From assembly GCA_016710335.1 (NCBI GenBank), contig JADJXQ010000019.1, forward strand, positions 1-8,055: DNA of 8,055 nt, written 5' to 3'. The notes below the pieces were generated by a model. That model searched no databases, was not told the DNA's origin, and saw only the letters and a program-made list of their open reading frames with translations. The stretch's first letter is position 1; each line of letters starts with the position of its first letter. Of this stretch, positions 1 through 7,770 are shown in pieces. The DNA comes from Rhodospirillales bacterium. Lineage in GTDB: Bacteria > Pseudomonadota > Alphaproteobacteria > Rhodospirillales > Defluviicoccaceae. The position numbers were made by a program, and so were the translations under genes.

Positions 1-142
1 TCGAACTCCACGTCTTTGCGCGGAATGAAAGCGCCATCCGTCTGTATGAATCGTGTGGGTTCGTGCCGGAAGGCAGACGCCGGAGAGCGGTCATGCGAGA
101 CGGGAATATATCGACGATTTAGTGATGGGTCTGTTGTTGTAG
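1..142 (+). CDS. GNAT-family N-acetyltransferase, C-terminal fragment with a terminal frameshift
   Basis: This is the tail of a GCN5-related N-acetyltransferase, which moves an acetyl group from acetyl-CoA to an amine; the substrate cannot be told. Reading from base 3, the residues N-E-S-A-I-R-L-Y-E-S-C-G-F followed by EGR match the last acetyl-CoA-contacting helix and strand of the family (the usual N..A..LYE..GF..EG pattern). As written, the frame stops at 120-122, just after RDGN. Adding one G to the GGG run near 103 gives RDGEYIDDLVMGLLL with a stop at 140-142, which is the normal family ending, so the sequence very probably lacks one base. The start and most of the protein lie upstream of the window. 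The corrected stop is 22 bp from the next gene, so the two may share a transcript. Family call is firm; specificity unknown. Confidence 0.85.
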
Positions 143-164
143 CCCATCTTGCAGAGAGGTAAGC

Positions 165-590
165 ATGAGAAAACTGTCACGCGCCGAATGTCTGGCCTTT
201 ATGACGGCCCAACCCCGAACCGGCAAGATCGCCACCGTCCGGCCCGACGGCCGCCCTCACGTCGCGCCGATCTGGTTCATCCTCGACGGCGACTCGATGA
301 TCTTCACCACCTGGCGCACCTCGGTCAAGGCGGCCAACCTGCGCCACAGCCCCTGGATTTCTCTGACCGTTGACGACGAGACGCCGCCCTACGCCTACGT
401 GAAGTATGACGGCATGGCCGAATTCTTCGGCGACCTGGACGATCTGCGCCATTGGGCGACGCTCATCGCCGGGCGCTACATGGGCAAAGAACTGGCTGAA
501 GCATACGGCAAGCGCAACGGGGTCGAGGGAGAACTGCTGGTTCGGGTGACGCCAACGTCCATCTCCGGCGAAACCGATATTGCCGGCTGA
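165..590 (+). CDS. PPOX-class, probably F420-dependent, oxidoreductase (pyridoxamine 5'-phosphate oxidase-like split barrel)
   Basis: This intact 141-residue protein belongs to the pyridoxamine-phosphate-oxidase-like split-barrel family, small cytoplasmic dimers that bind FMN or coenzyme F420. The recognisable signature is the early strand pair IATVRPDGRPHVAPIWF (about residues 22-38), then the D-G-D-x-x-x-F-T-T turn, the V-K-A-A-N-L-R helix that contacts cofactor phosphate in relatives, and a V-D-D-E-x-P-P segment. The later GRYMGKE...A..YG.RN..EGELLVRVTP region is typical of the actinobacterial/chloroflexal F420-dependent subgroup. Length is normal for the group. The start is supported by GAGAGG at 154-159, five bases before the ATG. 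It is one of only two genes here with no frame break. The physiological substrate is unknown, and FMN or heme use instead of F420 cannot be excluded. Confidence 0.85.
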   Translation: MRKLSRAECLAFMTAQPRTGKIATVRPDGRPHVAPIWFILDGDSMIFTTWRTSVKAANLRHSPWISLTVDDETPPYAYVKYDGMAEFFGDLDDLRHWATLIAGRYMGKELAEAYGKRNGVEGELLVRVTPTSISGETDIAG

Positions 591-635
591 TAAATTGGTT
601 AGGCTGGCCAACATATTGGGGATAGAGCATCTGTC

Positions 636-967
636 CTATTGCTCGACCGCATCGGCCAACTTATCCGTCGCCCATTGATTGATGCTCTTGCCGCTGACTT
701 TGGCCGCCATAGCCACTGCCGCGTGAACCTCGGTGGAATCCGAAGCATCAGTTTGCCGGAATAGGGTTTCTGCGGTTGCCGGTTTAGTCTGGCGCAGGTT
801 TCCAGATAATCATCAACCGCTTCTTCAAACGCGGCGCGCAACTCAGCGACCGACTCGCCGTGAAATCCAACCACGTCCCGGATTCCGGCGATATGTCCGA
901 CAAAGCAGCGATCCTCATCACTGTACTCAATCTGAGCAGCATAGCCTTTATAAGTCATCGTGTTCAT
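636..967 (-). CDS. hicB: HicB-family antitoxin with C-terminal ribbon-helix-helix domain (one frameshift)
   Basis: This is the antitoxin partner of HicA: the N-terminal partial RNase-H-like fold binds and blocks the toxin, and the C-terminal domain binds the operon's promoter. Residues 5-65 show the HicB pattern: Y-K-G-Y-A-A-Q-I-E-Y, then F-V-G-H-I-A-G-I-R-D, F-H-G-E-S-V-A-E-L, and F-E-E-A-V-D-D-Y-L. A linker ending Y-S-G-K-L-M-L-R-I-P-P leads into the DNA-binding part. As written, the frame then turns to nonsense and runs to 599. Restoring one C near 731 (plus strand) gives PPEVHAAVAMAAKVSGKSIN and QWATDKLADAVEQ with a stop at 636-638, the expected RHH ending, for about 110 residues. The ATG overlaps the hicA stop (ATGA), so the two are translationally coupled. 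Confidence 0.9.
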
Positions 968-1221
968 GGGGTTACACCAGCTTGCTCCAAAAAACGTCGA
1001 GCGTCTCGAACCTGATATGGTTTGGCTTCTTTTTGTGGGTGCGGGCGATGAAATGTAGCGACTACGCCGTTCAATTCAAAACGTACTCGCGAACCTCTTC
1101 CTTCAATACGAATCGCTCCAAGCGCTTCAAAGAGAGCTTCAATTGACTGCCATTCCAGATTGACCGGAGTCGGCGTTTTGAAGATCGTGCTCAGGGTCTT
1201 TTGATGGCGCTTGTTCACCAC
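964..1221 (-). CDS. hicA: HicA-family toxin (mRNA interferase), variant subtype
   Basis: HicA toxins are small double-stranded-RNA-binding-like ribonucleases that cut mRNA when the HicB antitoxin is lost. This intact 85-residue protein has the subtype pattern W-x-x-I-E-A-L-F-x-A-L-G-A, then R-G-S-R-V-R-F, then T-F-H-R-P-H-P and a C-terminal helix R-F-L-E-Q-A-G. Well-studied HicA proteins carry a catalytic His in a G-S-H motif; here that position is Arg (G-S-R), and two His residues occur in FHRPHP instead. That matches a known branch of the family, as I recall it. The frame begins at a GTG, with a second GTG at 1218; AGG lies only a few bases upstream, so the exact start is uncertain. It overlaps hicB by 4 bp and follows gltD after 76 bp. 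Confidence 0.88.
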   Translation of the reverse strand: MVNKRHQKTLSTIFKTPTPVNLEWQSIEALFEALGAIRIEGRGSRVRFELNGVVATFHRPHPQKEAKPYQVRDARRFLEQAGVTP

Positions 1222-1224
1222 CTG

Positions 1225-1247
1225 TATGCTATCAATTTATGCTATCA
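1225..1247 (-). promoter_or_regulatory. Tandem direct repeat upstream of hicA, candidate operator/promoter
   Basis: The 10-base unit TATGCTATCA (plus strand; TGATAGCATA on the coding strand) occurs twice, at 1225-1234 and 1238-1247, with a 13-bp period. It sits immediately upstream of the hicA start and has AT-rich -10-like sequence (GCATAAAT). HicB proteins with RHH domains commonly bind repeated or inverted sites over their own promoter, so an autoregulatory operator is the simplest reading. The repeat is seen directly; the function is inferred. Confidence 0.45.
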
Positions 1248-1297
1248 GATGCAAGGTGTTCGACAGAAGATCGGCTAAATCATTTGTGCGATGATAC

Positions 1298-2776
1298 TCA
1301 AGGCAGCGTCGTCTCCCCATCAACCACCGATCCACCTCTCTCGCCGCCGCCCGCCCTCATTGATCGCCCAGACGACGAGGCTCTGCCCGCGCCGCGCGTC
1401 TCCGGCGGCGAAGACGTTGGGCGCGTTGGTCTGGAAGCGGCCGTAGGGCGCGTCGATATTGCCGCGGCCGTCCTGCGCCACGCCCAACTGCTCCGGCAAG
1501 CCCCCTTCCGGCCCCAGAAAGCCCAGCGCCAGAATGACCATCTGCGCCGGCCACTCCGCGCCGTGCCGGGAACGGCATGGGGAGCGAGCCGTCCGTCCCC
1601 GTTGGCGCTCCAGGCCACATCCACCGTCCGCAAGCCGCGCAGGCAGCCGCCTTTGTCGCCAAGCAATTCCACGGTCTGGACGCTGTAGGATCGCGGGTCG
1701 CCGCCGAAAACGGCCGCCGCCTCCGCCTGCCCGTAATCCATCCTGTAGACGCGCGGCCATTGGGGCCAGGGGGTTATCGGCGGCGCGGGACGCCGGTGGT
1801 TGGGGCAATATCTCGAACTGGACGCGGCTGCGGCAATCCGGGCGCAGCGCCGTCGCCACGCAGTCGGTTCCGGTGTCGCCGCCGCCGATGACGATCACGT
1901 CCTTGCCCGCGGCCGAGAGGTAGCGGCCGTCGGCGTGGCCGGAATCGAGCAGGCTCTTCGTGTTGCCGTGCAGAAAGTCCATCGCGAAGTGGACCCCGCC
2001 GAACGCGCGGCCGGGCACGTTCAGATCGCGCGGCCGGGTGGCTCCGGTGCAGAGTACCACGGCGTCGAAGTCGCGGCGCAGGTCTTGTCGGAAATATCCA
2101 CGCCGACTTCAACCCCTGTCAGAAAGCGAATGCCGCTTGCCCGCATCACGTCAATGCGCCGCCGGACGAGCGCCTTGTCGAGCTCATGTTGGGAATACCG
2201 TACATGAGCAGCCCGCCGGGCCGGTCGGCCCGCTCGAAGACGGTTACTTCGTGGCCGACGGTGTTCAGTTGCTCGGCGCAGGCCAGCCCGGCCGGGCCGG
2301 AGCCGATGACCGCCACGCCTGCCGGTTCGTCGCGCCGGGGTCGCCGGCTCCACCCACCCCTCGTCATAGGCTCGCTCGATGATGGCGAATTCGATGCTCT
2401 TGATCGTCACCGGCGGGTCGCTGATGCCGAGCGTGCAGGCCGCCTCGCACGGCGCGGGACAGACGAGACCGGTGAACTCCGGGAAGTTGTTGGTCTTATG
2501 TAGCCGGTCGTAAGCCTGCCGCCACAGCCCGCGATAGATCAGGTCGTTCCATTCGGGGATGAGGTTGTTGACCGGGCAGCCGGAGGTCATCCCGTTCAAG
2601 ATCTGGCCCTTGTGGCAGAGGGGATGCCGCAGTCCATGCAGCGGGCGGCCTGAGTTTGCAGCCGCTCCTCCGGCAAATGGAGATGGATCGGTTGCCAGTC
2701 GCCGGTGCGTTCCTGGGATCGACCGCTCGCCCGGCGCTTCCCGCGCAAGGTCACTAACTCGGTTTATCTTGCTCAC
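1298..2776 (-). CDS. gltD: Glutamate synthase small (beta) subunit, FAD/NADPH and Fe-S protein (multiply frameshifted)
   Basis: GltD takes electrons from NADPH through FAD and passes them by 4Fe-4S clusters to the FMN of GltB. The order of motifs, in the reconstructed frame, is as follows. N-terminal Fe-S domain: CMDCGIPLCHKGQILNGMTS, then GCPVNNLIPEWNDLIYRGLW and VCPAPCEAAC. FAD-binding Rossmann: VAVIGSGPAGLACAEQL, then RPGGLLMYGIPNM. NADPH-binding: DVIVIGGGDTGTDC. C-terminal FAD motif: NVFAAGDARRGQSLVVWAIN. The corrected ending is DRWLMGETTLP with stop at 1298-1300. Total length of about 492 codons fits the family. The frame changes at about 2714, 2621, 2334, 2185, 2081, 1772, 1560, 1357 and 1315; those at 1772 (CCCCC) and 1315 (GGGG) are homopolymer slips. 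The GTG start overlaps the gltB stop (GTGA). No strong terminator was seen before hicA. Confidence 0.95.
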
Positions 2777-5700
2777 GCAGTTTCATCCGAGCGGCAGGTC
2801 GCGGCGATGCTATCGAAAGCGGCCATGACGGCCTCCTCGCCGGACAATCCCCGCGCCTCCGCCTCGGCCAGAGCGCGCATGACCCGGCCATAGTCCTTCG
2901 GCAACACCTTGACAAAGCGCGACCACGTCGATTCCCAGTTCCCGATGGTGCGCCAGGCCGTCGCGCTGCCGGTGAAGCAGGCGTTTCCACACCATGTTGT
3001 TCAGTTCCCGCGCATCGGCCGCGTCCAGCGGCAGCAGATCAACCATGTCCAAGTTGCACCGCGGGGCAAATACGCCGTCCGGGTCGTAGACATAGCGATG
3101 CCGCCCGACATCCCGGCGGCGAAGTTGCGGCCGGTCGGCCCAAGCACGACGACACGGCCGCCGGTCATGTACTCGCAGCCGTGGTCGCCCACCGCCTCGA
3201 CGACGACCGTCGCGCCGCTGTTGCGCACGGCAAAGCGCTCGCCGGCCATGCCGCGAATGTAGGCCTCGCCGGCCGTCGCGCCGTAGAATGCCACGTTGCC
3301 GACGATGATGTTCTCCTCCGGGTTGAAGATCGACCCGTCCGGCGGCTTGACGGCCAGCACGCCGCCGCAAAGCCCCTTGCCGATATAGTCGTTGGCGTCG
3401 CCCTCCAGCGTGAAGGTCAGGCCCGGCGGCAGGAAGGCCCAAAGCTCTGCCCGGCCGAACCCTGGAACGTCAACCGGATGGCGTCTTCCGGCAGCCGGCC
3501 GGAGCCGTAAAGCACGGTGACGGCATTGCTGAGGATCGTCCCCACCGTGCGATTGACGTTGCGATGGGCAACGTCGCCGCGACCGGCCTCGCCGCGCTCC
3601 AGCGCCGGAGCGCGCCAGGTCGAGCAGGATTGGTTCGGTCGAGGTTGCTCCAGACCGTGATCCTGCGCAGTGGTGCAGCGACGGCCCACCTCCGGCCCCG
3701 CTTCCGGCCGGTAGAGCAGCGCCGACAGGTCGAGGTTCCGGGCTTTGGGGTGGCTCAGGTTCTCACGAACGGCCAGCAAGTCGGCGCGGCCGACGAGTTC
3801 ATCCAGCGTCCGCGCCCCCAGCGCCGCCATGTGCTCTCGCGCGTCCCGGGCGATGAAACGCATGAAGTTTTCGACGTGCTCCGGCTCGCCGGTGAATCGC
3901 TTGCGCAGCTCCGGGTTCTGCGTCGCCACGCCGACCGGGCAGGTGTCCAGGTGACAGACGCGCATCATGGTGCAGCCCAGCGCCACCAGCGGCCCGGTGG
4001 CGAAGCCGAACTCCTCCGCCCCCAGCAGCGCGGCGATGACCACGTCGCGGCCGGTCTTGAGCTGGCCGTCGGTCTCCAGCCGCACCCGGCTGCGCAGGTT
4101 GTTGAGCACGAGCGTCTGGTGGGTCTCGGCCAGGCCGAGCTCCCACGGGAGGCCCGCGTGTTTGATGCTCGACGCGGGCGACGCCCCCGTGCCGCCGTCG
4201 TGGCCGCTGATGAGGATAACGTCGGCGTGACCCTTCGCCACTCCGGCGGCTATCGTACCCACGCCAACCTCCGAGACGAGCTTGACGTTGATGCGCGCCT
4301 CCGGGTTGGCGTTTTTCAGGTCGTAGATCAGCTGCGCCAGGTCTTCAATGGAGTAGATGTCGTGGTGCGGCGGCGGGGAGATGAGGCCGACGCCGGGGGT
4401 CGAATGGCGCGTTTTGGCGATCCAGGGATAGACCTTGTGGCCGGGCAATTGGCCGCCCTCGCCGGGCTTGGCCCCCTGAGCCATCTTGATCTGGATTTCC
4501 TTCGCCTGGTTAAGATATTCAATCGTGACGCCGAATCGACCGCTGGCGACCTGCTTGATGGCGCTGTTGCGTGAATCACCGTCCGCGCCAGGCCGGTAAC
4601 GGTCGGGATCCTCGCCGCCTTCGCCGGTGTTGCTCTTGCCGCCGACGCGGTTCATGGCGATGGCCAGCGTTTCATGAGCTTCCTTGCTGATCGAGCCATA
4701 GGACATGGCTCCGGTCTTGAAGCGGGCCATGATCGCTTCGACCGGCTCCGACCTCTTCCAACGGGATCGGCGCGGCGGCGATATTCAGCTCCAGCAGCGA
4801 GCGCAGGTCGCCAGTTGCGTTTCCCCGGTCGTGGACTTCGGCCGCGTACCGCTTGTAAGCCCCGTAATCGCCCGTCCGGACGGCGTGTTGCAGCTGTGAA
4901 TAGTCGAGGGTTGAACAGGTGGAATCGCCGCCTTCGCGATACTGGTACCGGCCGCCGGCCCCCCATGCGGATGCCCGTTGGCCGGTCGTCCGGGAAGGCG
5001 GAACGTGGCGCTGCTGGGCTTCACGGCGATAACATCCAGATCGCCCTTCAATGCGCGTCGGCGTGCCGGTGAAGTACCTGTCGATGACGCTCCGGCTCAA
5101 GCCCAGCGCCTCGAAAATCTGCGCGCCGTGATAGCTCTGGACGGTCGAAATGCCCATCTTGGAAATAACCTTGACCACGCCCTTGACGCCGCCTTCAGGT
5201 ATTTTCGACGCCCTCCCCGTAGCTGATATCCGTCAACAACCGGCGGGCGATCAGGTCGTGGATGGTCTCAAAGGCAAGATAAGGGTTGATGGCGTCCGCG
5301 CCGTAGCCAATGAGACAGGCGAAATGATGAACCTCGCGTGGTTCGCCCGATTCGACCAGCAGGCTGACCCGCGAGCGCGTCCCCCGGCGGATGAGGTGCT
5401 GGTGCAGCCCGGCGACGGCCAGCAGGCGGCGCGGCGGCAAATTCGCGGCTGATGCCCCGGTCCGCCGAGGATGATCAGGTGCGCCGCGGGCGATTCCGCG
5501 GTCGGCCGCGGCGCAATAGTTCATCCAACGCCGCCGCCAGGGCCCTCCCGCCGCTGCCGGAGGAAGAGTATCGGCAGCGTGATGGCGCTGAATCCCGGCT
5601 ACAGGCGACGTTATTGGCCGCCGATGCCGCGCAGCTTCGCCAGCTCGGCGTTGGTCAGAATCGGCGAGTGGAGGCGAATACGGCGGCAATCCTCCGGCCT

Positions 5701-7404
5701 CGGGTTCAGCAGATCGCCCTCCGAGCCGAGCAGCATCGTGCTGCTGGTGACCAGTTCCTCGCGGATGGCGTCGATGGGCGGGTTGGTCACCTGGGCGAAC
5801 AACTGGCGAAAGTAGTGATAGAGCAGTTGCGGCCGCTCTGAAAGCGCCGCTACCGGTGTGTCGTCGCCCATCGAGGCGAGAGGCTCCACGCCGTCGCGGG
5901 CCATCGGAGCCAGAATCAGGCGCAGGTCCTCGAAGGCATAGCCGAAAGCATGTTGTCGCAGCACAACCGTGTCGTGGGCCGGGACGCGCTCGCGGCCGCC
6001 TTCGGGCAAATCCTCCAGCCGCGCCAGATTGCCTTTGAGCCAGCCGGCGTAAGGGTGTTCGGCGGCGATGCGGCGCTTGAGTTCACCGTCGGCGATGATG
6101 CGCCCTTCAGTTGTATCGACCAGCAGCATCCGGCCGGGTTGCAGGCGACCCTTCCGCAAGACCTGCTCCGGCGGGATATCGAGCACGCCCACCTCCGAGG
6201 CCAGGATCACCCGGTCGTCCGTGGTAACGTAATAGCGCGACGGCCGAGCCGTTGCGGTCGAGCACCGCGCCGACGACCGCGCCGTCGCTGAATACAATCG
6301 ACGCCGGGCCGTCCCACGGCTCCATCAGGCGCTATGGTAAGCATAGAAGGCGCGCGTGTCATCCATTTCCCGGTCTTTTTCCCACGGCCCGGATCATCAT
6401 CATAACGGCGTGGGGCAACGAACGCCCGGCCAGCGACAGGAACTCCAGCGTTGTCGAACATGGCCGAATCGGCGCCGTCCTCGTCAATGATGGGCAACAC
6501 TTTCGGCAGTCGTCGCCGAAACACATCGGAAGGGAACAAGGCCTGCCGCGCTCGCATGGCGTTGACGTTGCCCTTGATGGTATTGATCTCAGTTGTAGGC
6601 CAGGTAACGGTTTGATGAGCGCGTTTCCAGGCAGGGAAGGTATTGGTGAAAACAGGGAATGGACGACGGCGATGGCTGAATCGAAGAGAGGGTCAGATAG
6701 GTCGGGGAAGTAACCGCGAAGTTGCTCGCAGCAACATGCCTTGTAGATGATGGTGCGACACGAAAGCGAGGCGATGAAGAAGGCCGTGTCGCTGTGCCGA
6801 TTGCCCGCTTGATCCGTTTCTCGCCCGCCGGATGACGAACAGCTTGCGCTCGAAGGCCAGGGGGTCGCGAAGGTCGTTTGGCGCCGCGCCGATAAACACC
6901 TGGCGCATGACCGGCTCGCTGCGAACGGGCCGTCGCGCCCAGGTCGCGATTGTTCGCCGGCACGTCGCGCCAGCCGAGCAGGGTTTTCCCTCGGCGGCGA
7001 CGATCCTGGGCGAAGGCAGCCCCTGGCAAGAGGCGCGGCGGCCGGCGTCTCGCGGCAGGAAGATCATGCCGACGCCGTACTCCCCCGCCGGCGGCAATTG
7101 AAAGCCCGGCAACTGCGTCCCGGCGGCGAAAAATGCGTGCGGAATCTGGATGAGGATACCCGCGCCGTCGCCGGTGTCCGGCTCTGAGCCGCGCGCCCCG
7201 CGATGGCTCATATTCTCCAGCACCGTCAGCGCGTCGGCCACGATGGCGTGCGATCGCGTCCCCTTGACATCGGCAATAAATCCCACCGCGGGCGTCATGC
7301 TCAAAGCGTGGATCGTACAAGCTTTGCCGGGCAGGCGTCTCGCCGGTCGTTGGAAAGCTCCGGCCGGTGTGGTTGCCTTGTCCCTGCTGTTCGGAACGCC
7401 TCAT
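2773..7404 (-). CDS. gltB: Glutamate synthase large (alpha) subunit (about thirty frameshifts)
   Basis: GltB hydrolyses glutamine, channels the ammonia, and aminates 2-oxoglutarate on FMN to give glutamate. In the reconstructed frame the domains run in the normal order. A propeptide of about 38 residues ends SLYDPRFEHDA. The class II glutamine amidotransferase domain has GFIADVKGTRSH, then PDTGDGAGILIQIPH, GEINTIKGNVNAMRARQ and MEPWDGPASIVFSDGAVVGA. A linker/central domain follows. The FMN domain starts ARFKTGAMSYGSISKEAHET and contains GGKSNTGEGGEDP and SGHDGGTGASP. Next is the 3Fe-4S motif C-x5-C-x4-C (GCTMMRVCHLDTCPVG, about 3935-3976). The C-terminal beta-helix holds GDANDYIGKGLCGG and GATAGEAYIRGMAGERFAVR. 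The reconstructed length of about 1,544 codons is normal. Long clean stretches are about 6250-5612 and 4749-3645. The start at 7404 is supported by AGGAG nine bases upstream. The FMN/Fe-S half is certain; no single frame exceeds 437 codons. Confidence 0.97.
7284..7293 (-). other. GltB propeptide cleavage/catalytic Cys site, damaged
   Basis: In GltB the propeptide is removed in front of a Cys that becomes the N-terminal nucleophile of the glutaminase, normally in D-A-C-G-x-G. Here the DNA reads D-A (GCC at 7293-7291), then CGC (Arg), and the frame breaks before V-G-F-I-A-D resumes two frames away at 7286. Two bases are missing (or one is extra) exactly where TGC GGN should be, so the Cys codon is probably an artefact loss. 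Confidence 0.6.
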
Positions 7405-7413
7405 ATCATTCTT

Positions 7414-7418
7414 CTCCT
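7414..7418 (-). promoter_or_regulatory. Ribosome binding site of gltB
   Basis: AGGAG on the minus strand lies nine bases before the ATG at 7404-7402. It decides the start: the open frame extends upstream to an ATG at 7467, but the extra residues look unlike GltB and lack such a site. Starting at 7404 gives a propeptide of about 38 residues, close to the length known for GltB enzymes. Confidence 0.7.
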
Positions 7419-7457
7419 GTTGCCGGGCCATTGCTCGTGGCCGATGGCGTTCGGGGC

Positions 7458-7472
7458 GCGAAGACACTTCGC
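7458..7472 (-). other. Small perfect hairpin in the probable gltB leader
   Basis: GCGAAG and CTTCGC form a 6-bp perfect stem around a 3-base loop, 53 bp upstream of the gltB start. It would fold in the gltB transcript leader. Role unknown; chance occurrence in GC-rich DNA is possible. Confidence 0.4.
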
Positions 7473-7498
7473 CGGGATGGCTATTAATTAGCGAAAAG

Positions 7499-7517
7499 TC
7501 GCATCTTCAGGATGCGA
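7499..7517 (-). terminator. Hairpin with short U-tract in the probable gltB leader, possible attenuator
   Basis: TCGCATC and GATGCGA form a 7-bp perfect stem with a 5-base loop. On the minus strand it is followed by CTTTTC, a short T-tract, so it resembles a weak intrinsic terminator placed about 95 bp before gltB. With the hairpin at 7458-7472 it could be part of leader control. The structure is seen; the function is inferred. Confidence 0.4.
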
Positions 7518-7554
7518 AACAACCTTTGTCCCATCGGCTTGCCCGCCTCCTGAA

Positions 7555-7562
7555 CTTATATA
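7555..7562 (-). promoter_or_regulatory. Candidate -10 box for gltB
   Basis: The minus strand reads TATATAAG, containing TATAAG (five of six matches to the sigma-70 -10 box). No good -35 hexamer is found 16-18 bp upstream (TGAAAC is the nearest), so if real it is an activator-dependent or weak promoter. It would give a leader of roughly 140 bases. Confidence 0.3.
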
Positions 7563-7599
7563 CTTTCTACGATAGTTGGGTTTCACTCTTTATTTATGT

Positions 7600-7617
7600 T
7601 TGTGAATTGACACACAA
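7600..7617. promoter_or_regulatory. Inverted repeat TTGTG-N8-CACAA over the -35 box, candidate operator
   Basis: TTGTG at 7600-7604 and CACAA at 7613-7617 are perfect inverted half-sites 8 bp apart. The spacer contains the -35 hexamer TTGACA of the plus-strand promoter, so a protein bound here would be expected to block that promoter. Its place between two divergent nitrogen genes makes a nitrogen regulator plausible; which one cannot be said. Confidence 0.4.
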
Positions 7618-7634
7618 TTTGAATCGTGTATCAT
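7607..7634 (+). promoter_or_regulatory. Sigma-70-type promoter directed toward glnA
   Basis: A perfect -35 (TTGACA, 7607-7612) is followed after 16 bp by TATCAT (7629-7634), four of six bases of the -10 consensus, in a locally AT-rich stretch. Transcription would start near 7641, leaving an untranslated leader of about 280 bases before glnA. Confidence 0.65.
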
Positions 7635-7706
7635 ATAAACTTGTGCTCATTGAAGGGTTCGGCCGCGCGTCGGCACGGCAGTGAGCGACAATAGAATCAC
7701 TAAATC

Positions 7707-7770
7707 AGGCCACGACGCCTCTCGCACCAGCCAACGGAAGCGGCGAGGCGTTTTCATTTTAAGGTGGCCT
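7707..7770 (+). terminator. Nested hairpin with T-tract in the glnA leader, terminator or attenuator
   Basis: An inner stem pairs ACGCCTC (7715-7721) with GAGGCGT (7745-7751), and is followed at once by TTTTCATTTT (7751-7760): the form of an intrinsic terminator for plus-strand transcription. An outer stem pairs AGGCCAC (7707-7713) with GTGGCCT (7764-7770) and encloses it, including the T-tract. It lies about 70 bp after the inferred transcription start and 150 bp before glnA, so it could end a short RNA or act as an attenuator for glnA. Confidence 0.55.

Noticed and set aside
591..635. Possible terminator between the convergent PPOX and hicB genes
   Set aside because: TTGG and CCAA can pair over only 4 bp and no T-tract follows on either strand.
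3564..4574. Long plus-strand open frame (336 codons) opposite gltB
   Set aside because: It is antisense to the FMN/3Fe-4S half of gltB, whose family motifs are certain. Its residues are Arg/Ala/Gly-rich, as expected of a GC-rich shadow frame, and it shows no recognisable domain.
1298..7404. gltBD as genuine pseudogenes, or programmed frameshifting
   Set aside because: Breaks number in the dozens, fall at ordinary homopolymers without slippery-site or pseudoknot context, and occur equally in neighbouring unrelated genes; sequencing error explains them more simply.
7601..7612. GlnR/TnrA-like half-sites TGTGA and TGACA
   Set aside because: The half-sites resemble TGTNA and TNACA, but they are 2 bp apart instead of 7, so the site does not fit that consensus.
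7367..7684. Plus-strand open frame through the intergenic region (105 codons)
   Set aside because: It begins inside the antisense of gltB, has no good ribosome site, crosses the promoter and hairpins, and shows no family features.
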